Shown here in pieces: positions 61,201-64,000 of a stretch of DNA of 64,000 nt. The notes beneath the pieces were generated by a model. That model was given only the letters and a program-made list of their open reading frames with translations, ran no database searches and was not told where the DNA came from. The position numbers and the translations under genes are program-made. The stretch is from Candidatus Laterigemmans baculatus. GTDB taxonomy: Bacteria; Planctomycetota; Planctomycetia; Pirellulales; Pirellulaceae. How positions within the stretch are numbered: position 1 is the stretch's first letter; each line of letters starts with the position of its first letter. Location: assembly GCF_010367455.1 (NCBI RefSeq), contig NZ_WRPR01000028.1:1-64000 (forward strand). The letters run 5' to 3'.

Positions 61201-64000
61201 ACGCCGATGCCATTGGGCGAGGCGACTTCGGCAAAGCTGTTGTCGCTCGTTGCGAGCACGTTGCCCGAAGCGTCGAGCAGCTCGAGCACCGTATCGAGCG
61301 AGAAGGTGGTCCGGTCGATGTCGATCCAGACGTCGGTTCCGGCGATCCCAGTGAAGGCATAGGTATCGACGTCGGTCGGTTCGCTGAGGTGCCCTTCGAT
61401 AGCGAATCCGAGCCGCAAGTTTTCATCGCTCTGGTAGATCGAACCGGCCAAGTCGCCGAGGACTTGCGCGGTCAGCGCCGTGCCGTTGGGGCCGGGGGCG
61501 ACCTGGTTGGGCGACTCGAGTTCGAGCACCGTCGCGACGTTGCGGTCGTTGCTCCACTGGTCGAGCAGCACGCTTCGCCAATCGCCAGCCGTCGGCCGCG
61601 TGCGGTAGCGGTCGTTGTTGGTGTCGGTTTGCTGCGAGCCGTCGGGGCGGCGACCGGCGCCGACCGTGTCGTCGTAGAGGCTGGTCATGATCACCGGGTA
61701 GCCGGGCTGGCCGATGATCTGCACCGTGCCGCCGATCCGGTCGCTGACGTCGCCCTGGGTTCCGGTGGCGGTGATCCCGGTGCCCCAGTCTCTGTGGTAG
61801 GGGCTGCTGTCGCCGACGAGCTTGACCACCAGCGATTCGTCCGGACGGCTGCGGAGGCGGAGCCCACCGGAGCTGTGGAAGTTCCCCACGGTGATCGTGT
61901 CGTAGAGCACGTGGACGATGTCGGTATCGTCCCACATGCTCTCGGTCGTCAGCGTCGCCCCGCGGATCTCCATGCCGTTGAGGCCGTTGTTCTCCAGCAG
62001 GTTGCGGCGGACGAGCGGACCGCGGTTGTCGTCGAGGCCCACCAGGCGACCGAGGCTGCCGCTCTGCCGCCCCTTGTCGGTCATGTAATCGCCGTCGAGT
62101 GAGTTGGCGTCGATGTCGATGACGCTGCCGCCGTTGTCGATGAACGTGTTGCCGACCAGGATCGGATCGGCCCCGCGGACGAAGACCGTCGCCGGCGTGT
62201 TGGCCAAGCGGCCAAACCGCCCGGTGGGGCCCTGCCCGCCCTGGCCGTTGGCGTTCGATTCAAACGAGCTGTTGGTGACCCGCGCGGTCGCCTGATGCAG
62301 CTCCAGCGGGTTGAAGGCTTTGACCGTTCCTTCGATCCGCGTCAGACCCCCACCGAATGCGATCACGCTGTGGTCGAGGCTGACGTGGGCTCCCGGAGCA
62401 GCGTAGATCCCGCCCCAGTCCCCGGGTTGCGGAGCATTGTTGCCGGTGACCGTGCCGACGTCGTTGTTGGTGTCGAACGTTCCGCCGGTGCCGTAGCGAT
62501 CGTCGAGCTTACTGGTGAAGACGACTTCCTGGCCGGCCACACCTTCGGCGAGCAACTGCGTGCCGATCCCCAATTCGATGCGGGCTCCTTCGAGCTTGAG
62601 GACCGCACCGGGATCGATGATCAGGCTCGCATCGGAGCGTCCGCGGACGCCGTTGCGGGTCAGGTCGAGTTTGCCCTCGGTCGTGCTTCCCGAATCGAAG
62701 AAACCGGTGTCGGTCGAGTTCAGGTCGGCGACCAGCCGGTACTCGCTGGTGGCCGGATCCAAGCGGTACAGCCGGCGGAAAACGTAGTTCTCGGGAGTCG
62801 GGGGGAGCCCCTCGATCATCACCGCGCCGTTGTTGTTGGCGACCGTGACCGAAGCCGAAGCGTCGCTCGGCAAGCTCTCGAAACCGTCCGCATCGACGAA
62901 CGTCATCCGATAATCGTAAGTCCCGGCCGCCAGCGTTCCGCCGCCGGAGGAGACGGCGGTGGTGATCAGATCGACCGTGGGTGCCACACCGTCGGCGATC
63001 GGCCCGCCGGGGGTCCCGGCCAGGACCAAGTTCTCGCTGAGCGCGTGGACGATGTCGATGTCGTCAAAGCGTCCGGGAACGGTCAGCTGCCGCGGCGCCG
63101 CCCCGGGGCGTGTCTCGATGCGGATGAAGAGCGCGTTGAGGCTGTTGTCGACCAGCTGGTTGTGGTGGATATCCGGTCCGACGCGGTCGTAGTCGGCGGT
63201 GAACGCACCGGCCTGCTGGAATCGAGGGGCGGCGTAGGAGGTTTCTTCAAAACTGTTCGGCGCGGCACTCATCGCCGCGTCGGCGCTCTTGGTGATCCGG
63301 TTGAACGTGACCGTCGGCCGCATGTCGACGATCTGGATCGGATTGACGATCTGCTGGACCGCGTCGATCAGAATGTTGCCGCCACCGCCGTAGCGAATGT
63401 CGGCGTGGTTGACGTACTGCAGGAAGATCCCCTGATCCTCCAGATCGGCGCGTCCTTCGGCTTGGTCCAGATCGCGGCGGTAGACCAAGCCACCCCAGTT
63501 GCCCGCAGCCGGGGCTTGGCTGTTCTCGGGCGTCGGCTGAGCGATGGTCTTGTCGCGCGAGCTGGTGAAGACCACGTCACCGGAAATCGCCTCGCCGTTC
63601 CGCATCACCAGATCGCCGGCGGCGTCGACCAATCGCGGCGTGCCGAGCACCTGCAGGGCTCCCCCGCTGCGGTCGACCAGCAGCGTCGAGCTGCCCACGC
63701 CGATCCGCGACGAGCGGAGTTTGAAGACCGCACCGGCATCGACCATCACGGTCACGCCGCCGGGGACTTCCATCGTCGAACCGTCCTCGAGGATCCCGGA
63801 CGACTCGGCAAAACCGATTTTGTAGGCGAAGTTGTCGAGCTGCGTTTCCAGCTTCTGGTCTTGGCCGCCGTTGCCGACGATCCGCACGATGTCCCCCGGC
63901 ATGGCCGCATCGAAAGCGTTGGGGACGCTCGGATTGCTGATGTTATTGAACGGACGGGCCGCGGAGCCATCGGCGTTGGGACCGGCGGTCTTGTCGACGA
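49242..64000 (-). CDS. Giant secreted/surface protein, 5' end beyond the window: beta-helix, PPC, choice-of-anchor-L-like, FEF/AIN modules, GEVED, cadherin-like, dockerin
   Basis: The frame is open to the right edge; residues before the first Met at 63902 (DGSAARPFNNISNPSVPNAF) match the paralogue's beta-helix entry, so the true start is outside. Domains by position, N to C: beta-helix (64000 to about 61500); PPC-type DVDTYAFTGIAG (about 61350), a second at about 59800 and a third at about 56770; a choice-of-anchor-L-like domain with AVFASEEYRGDTP (about 58540-58000); more beta-helix; a run of FEF/AIN-type modules (about 54760-53000); LDFGDAP...GEVEDYAVRV (about 52740-51900); five or six cadherin-like domains; and a dockerin pair (about 49830-49630: GSVSPIDALRVINLL, YYDVNGDGLVTPLDAL). 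An acidic tail ends LSDLWSELDSDL. It is paralogous to the neighbouring giant gene. I see no protease motif in the visible part. Confidence 0.92.
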   Translation of the reverse strand, partial: VDKTAGPNADGSAARPFNNISNPSVPNAFDAAMPGDIVRIVGNGGQDQKLETQLDNFAYKIGFAESSGILEDGSTMEVPGGVTVMVDAGAVFKLRSSRIGVGSSTLLVDRSGGALQVLGTPRLVDAAGDLVMRNGEAISGDVVFTSSRDKTIAQPTPENSQAPAAGNWGGLVYRRDLDQAEGRADLEDQGIFLQYVNHADIRYGGGGNILIDAVQQIVNPIQIVDMRPTVTFNRITKSADAAMSAAPNSFEETSYAAPRFQQAGAFTADYDRVGPDIHHNQLVDNSLNALFIRIETRPGAAPRQLTVPGRFDDIDIVHALSENLVLAGTPGGPIADGVAPTVDLITTAVSSGGGTLAAGTYDYRMTFVDADGFESLPSDASASVTVANNNGAVMIEGLPPTPENYVFRRLYRLDPATSEYRLVADLNSTDTGFFDSGSTTEGKLDLTRNGVRGRSDASLIIDPGAVLKLEGARIELGIGTQLLAEGVAGQEVVFTSKLDDRYGTGGTFDTNNDVGTVTGNNAPQPGDWGGIYAAPGAHVSLDHSVIAFGGGLTRIEGTVKAFNPLELHQATARVTNSSFESNANGQGGQGPTGRFGRLANTPATVFVRGADPILVGNTFIDNGGSVIDIDANSLDGDYMTDKGRQSGSLGRLVGLDDNRGPLVRRNLLENNGLNGMEIRGATLTTESMWDDTDIVHVLYDTITVGNFHSSGGLRLRSRPDESLVVKLVGDSSPYHRDWGTGITATGTQGDVSDRIGGTVQIIGQPGYPVIMTSLYDDTVGAGRRPDGSQQTDTNNDRYRTRPTAGDWRSVLLDQWSNDRNVATVLELESPNQVAPGPNGTALTAQVLGDLAGSIYQSDENLRLGFAIEGHLSEPTDVDTYAFTGIAGTDVWIDIDRTTFSLDTVLELLDASGNVLATSDNSFAEVASPNGIGVQSSLVDGRVGPLANGPAQFHDIGSGGLYRDFESTNPRDAGMRVALPGVSGTRSVYHFRIRSGSVNPTDAAGGVTSGGYRAQVRIQEEQEFAGSSVLYADIRYANHGVHLRGLPGTSPLIGEFQENEGQDQTASNNGSITSDPSAPGRRAQYVGNLLETSRNTISIGGALAHQSDIDFYEMVVDHNNIRSSTGLLHQSAVFDVDYADGLSRPDTNIAVYYDPDGPTRPAQPQLVLFGRDSNIAEDRPSPLTSLASEILARGSYESGDPFLGPVALPEGYYYVGISNGSAVPNQIANNPQVRLEPINSVTRIIDDTVESQPSYVATPPVVPQMFSRDSLPPGWSVTNERATDAGHGASRVFDGSRGGVDLGNFTRQESEPNNNRNASDSLDTSPQWTMFYDGNIGDTFSNTSLTIPHTTVNGLLTDAADVYELNVPVGGERLIVDIDGTSGLNTKLFLLEADGTIVAQSSISSTFSGAGGSATINDPFLDVVVANPGDYYIAVVQESADYDDAQFAGGTPFTFDDDAVIQAGQYTLHVSLEGHPAFGGGSPSNQSLKFNGSSGSGSLLSNGFSLAGYSAEDKPYAYFNYLIEDSADSVRVTAVSDQNPSGTVIASTGNSGVNLIRNGRFYQARIALDAFAGHTGIQLRFDYTPGTGGGGDLFLDDFIVGFAERGEIVTNATPGDDSYTIGTAGAISSGEYQVEIREGTEYFQTGTNGVLDLVSSFDTNDRHTEAVTLLAPSGRELSDGNFFTLSDGAKSVTFEFDRAGSASGVTLGRIRIPFAATDTAAQVATAIRNAINHPSVQGSLKIDAAGADGNDTTALSDNRIDLVGAVTGDFAEISVSNLQIDATPLSNADVAGELLGGGLSLVGTPVIDPVGQVGRFSGGQSNLGLSDGIVVTNGQLDTLEGPNRSGRTSGTASGMADPQLASVDSSATEFDFQLAGTTAQHLYLEAVFASEEYRGDTPAGFDEVAVYLIANPDSPTPTVSQLAVLPGGTAVNSQTINSSTRSHLYVDNDLSRGGDLLRQIGMDGFTVPLTFSTENLAGGGSPLLPGETYRLRIVVGDSTADEFDSALFIRSGSVATAPPAETTGGGGESLRLSLPAIIHQGFGDSNLARAQSMVIIENTRISDARVYGIWSESGDRMIDPEDQRSLPGSSILDNPWVNPIPMFSNSPGAVRNLPAANDSVEGGLAAGPVIRNNVIDQAGYVGIHIEGEMQPFTIDSNSIVDAAIIEDDYDIDGSPAFGSLIADGVTFAIDAAGTRVVFEFEDIGGDPTNELGSGQVGGDGFTDGHVPVYYRKGGGALYNPNGPTPFRNYASSRQEVMNAIYDAILGSILVTNDLIPLVEVHQGPSYFRRDLAREQSYSQEQDFPTSAIFIQGATHIDFTGVFAKGGSSGPFFTRQIPVADAPQPFARIVNNTIYGADGTASLYPGQGTDESNDTLETAVDTRQGRSHDENGYVTIANIGDSGASDPTTDVDLYRFELTVGDRVQIDIDTLPDGPDTTLRLFNSRGAVQAFLQNGQWVTASHAALSDDDVPPVAGGPSNQDPYIDFTATETDTYFVSVSSAGNESFDPLSLAQRTSGVGGTGEYELAMRVLAPRQFVFSLDPTGTSLIGTTFTIEQIADLPGQTANEVVFEFTGGGAPTTPGAVPIPIRDYGPGGSFVVPDIMRAIAGAINGPGTSPLPLPNHELNNGPFGVNGPITRVEATALGGISGYDNGLQVFDGPGLNRYHIFTFGNIEDLQRGFGHDRTAQVGSSGFAGTTTAGDGTSELYVLIKNAANVTISPQAAAAGLGRDPRPGMNTDQLLPEIGVLASQGASPTLLNNIIINTQAAVVNEETRIDGFGDPNSRGIVDLHPKKGEVIVVGSVFQYTETENMLFRQRIIFERGRDAGITTDAAVGPSNVNGGSDDFNFDVGNGTTLLVNPAGNQFYPAAGSIVIDSSVDSLAERNDFASLKQSIGLAVSPLLSPNRDLTGQLRADDPQVSTPSGLGSNIFKDRGAFDRADFVGPIAILDAPLDNDSSNLDLDPAVSFVQLAGGIYNEFRILLRDAGDASDPFLGTGIDDSSVLVPQTAANDRVGGVLTLFEDGKLLIEGVDYTFSYDETKNLITLRPLAGIWRSESVYEIALNNRDRFIATAPESQQVSDGEQFTVVDSDGGRVTFEFEAGYQIEVPEVISLAAPAALTGAGGIADGDRVVIHDGFRQRTFEYTTEAGNIVPGNLPVLFSLGDSAEQLLDSLEAAIQAKIDDGTFSTTIENVGSVSTVSLLRDPVSGDLRIGMEAGGLVDASGSGLLQSARTLALRVPTLGAAPGGIADGDTFVIDDGWQTVTFEFDTNGSVASGRQPVSISGRTDPAEVVQALATALDATELRVRASKVSDELLYLGLPESGTATVTRGQLAAVSYARTLDDAGTITLTAADGTPWTFELNRADEAGGDDGVATGNTPIAFSRTDSADEIAARIAAAIRTATPLGLNPTAPGSGLISLGADATGELTLAGADELSIISTPGVTPSSTIGVRGPLYLRTPVNGGSGIGDNTTFTVADSTGATELFMFNLENTPAPANGATRITYNFFDSPSVLASKIATAINGSTLGVVAAPLPTGEVSLGDIPVTAVDLTGTSLTTRRGIVGDGETVRITHGGQTFVFEFEEANAGGGVQAGATPVLFPANGTTDQIAEALADAIRVRAGSFGLNATHVGEGQVRLTDSPQTQIDLTAASTLSLSGAPGGAVPVHFVPTPSFTAEDMKLALIEAINSVNSRGGGFVSSLTAGDRGGDTLFLENAVSVNAAMENFFLPAIRDLEGNPLKANREDGSTQFTLLLPTVGLDFGDAPDPVTTIPGRYPTRFDHDGARHVVTPNGPRLGSLVDADPNGRPGPVADGDDVAIEVVGSYDSLFTVSRETLPGSDALDLVIRVGASFPTDGGTITISTGLDQATLELDSDGIFDEDNYAIEIAPGDSPAQIAEAVRQAILASPLRPADVVVDGATVRIVSDDEDGVRFDSAINPFGVFNPNITTEVTVTVTGVGFVDGWVDFNGDGDWSDPGEQIFKDVFFDGSEPTQTFAVTVPASTPVPNGPLDTFARFRVSSTGGLSPSGLAIDGEVEDYAVRVVPGRPPVPNNPNLEYHVNEDLTLVGLDADGTTTPSMVDDGLLAGITDPDGDVIEVYATPSDPASDEYILGVGTFPVTTNGERDGTIGGYITINPDGRFTFNPLPDFFGDLVFKFRVTDAKPAGEQDQELVNADPVTVTISVDAVNDAPTVVGPLTLQINDLAEDQPIVLTAADLIEGRFSPGPANESDQELRILSAGYGGTANVTRRGGSLEITSSGQLIYTPPANYTGPEPDEFVYRVVDVPGGALTPREAAQPGTVVISFVPANDPPSAGADTYSGVEDNPVTIPLRGGNGILTNDAPGPQDEVAEGQTISLVPGQFPRTTLRGGTVTLSGDGNSLIYTPRANFAGTDSFEYQIVDSDGSNPRTAVGTVSINVSAVNDAAIYAGPNALSYIESKDTAKTYTIDLNTWFTDPEGDALSFSVISGNGSLVQSSVSGGTLTLTLPPFQNGNTNLTITATNPGGSLPTQVTIPVTVTNTPDAPRVIGTLDPLMVNEDAVISEDLSTIFSDPDGGPLGYSVVTPAGQVDPFDRSLVEEITFVNGRMNIVLVPNASGSTEITIRATDGQYQVFETFTLSVAPQADVPTGGADHYTVPVRGRLAIIDPRNGLLANDSEADGDAFTVDVASVSDPLHGTVDVNADGTFSYTNLRNESAGETDTFSYRLIDKDGRSVPVQVTITMTRSTHQNPVDRLDTNADGSVSPIDALRVINLLNRQNGSPAVRDLPAPPDYYDVNGDGLVTPLDALVVINHLNRNPAASEGESLQAEGGLQAEGESSVDLRTGTSTAWVAAGTWNLPQSGFVASTADEDRRPSDELAGELQSSGANASPSGDLFAELSVIDGRLAGAVDALLASDGSSSGHDPESTDAALSDLWSELDSDLLSN

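Noticed and set aside
39889-62102. Further long plus-strand frames (39889-41589, 41626-43710, 50121-53756, 54015-58154, 58173-62102)
   Set aside because: Same composition and explanation: antisense shadows of the two giant minus-strand genes.

Overview
The window looks like chromosomal DNA of a planctomycete, most likely of the Pirellulales / Rhodopirellula type. The evidence is the high G+C with strong third-position GC bias (which also creates very long spurious antisense frames), an LEPR-XLL-like N-terminus (LERRELLAG) on a giant secreted protein, C-terminal dockerin pairs with the wording 'SPIDALVIINYLNR', GEVED domains, and a B558-type succinate dehydrogenase. The genus is inference. I saw no rRNA, tRNA, CRISPR array, insertion sequence or phage gene.

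Layout. (1) 97-5034 (-): a secreted TPR / PQQ-like beta-propeller protein, divergent from the next block. (2) 5556-20134 (+): one long respiratory cluster. It encodes alternative complex III (actA, actB, actC, an actD-actE fusion, actF), an unknown one-helix protein, a SCO copper chaperone, and a caa3-type cytochrome c oxidase (coxB with fused cytochrome c, an A2-type coxA, an enlarged coxC, coxD). Quinol would be oxidised by ACIII and electrons passed through its mono-haem domain to the cytochrome c domain of CoxB and then to oxygen. (3) 20169-21951 (+): stand-alone coaB and class 1B pyrD. Around and beyond pyrD lie four copies of a 24-bp intergenic repeat centred on GCTAGC. (4) 22116-24948 (-): ferrous iron uptake genes feoA, feoB and a small Cys-containing membrane protein. 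(5) 25231-29234 (-): sdhC-sdhA-sdhB, which feeds the quinol pool used by ACIII. (6) 29564-29950 (+): a lone CheY-like receiver protein.

(7) 30100-64000 (-): two adjacent giant paralogous surface or secreted proteins fill over half the window. The first (6340 residues) is complete. It has an LEPR-like N-terminus, a matrixin-type zinc protease motif, PPC and beta-helix regions, a GEVED region, about 17 cadherin-like domains and a dockerin pair. The second runs off the right edge at its 5' end. It shares the beta-helix, PPC, GEVED, cadherin-like and dockerin parts, but has a choice-of-anchor-L-like domain and a long array of a short FEF/AIN-type module.

Points that stand out: the ActD-ActE fusion; a roughly 200-residue insertion in CoxC; His/Gly-rich tails on several subunits of the respiratory cluster; an unrecognised P/E/A-rich membrane protein inside that cluster; two families of dispersed palindromic repeats; three-copy 18-bp tandem repeats at gene boundaries; a 795-bp tandem duplication inside the first giant gene; and an apparently uncharacterised repeat module in the giant proteins. 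I did not find a clearly new multi-gene system. The giant protein pair and the modified ACIII-caa3 cluster are the best candidates.
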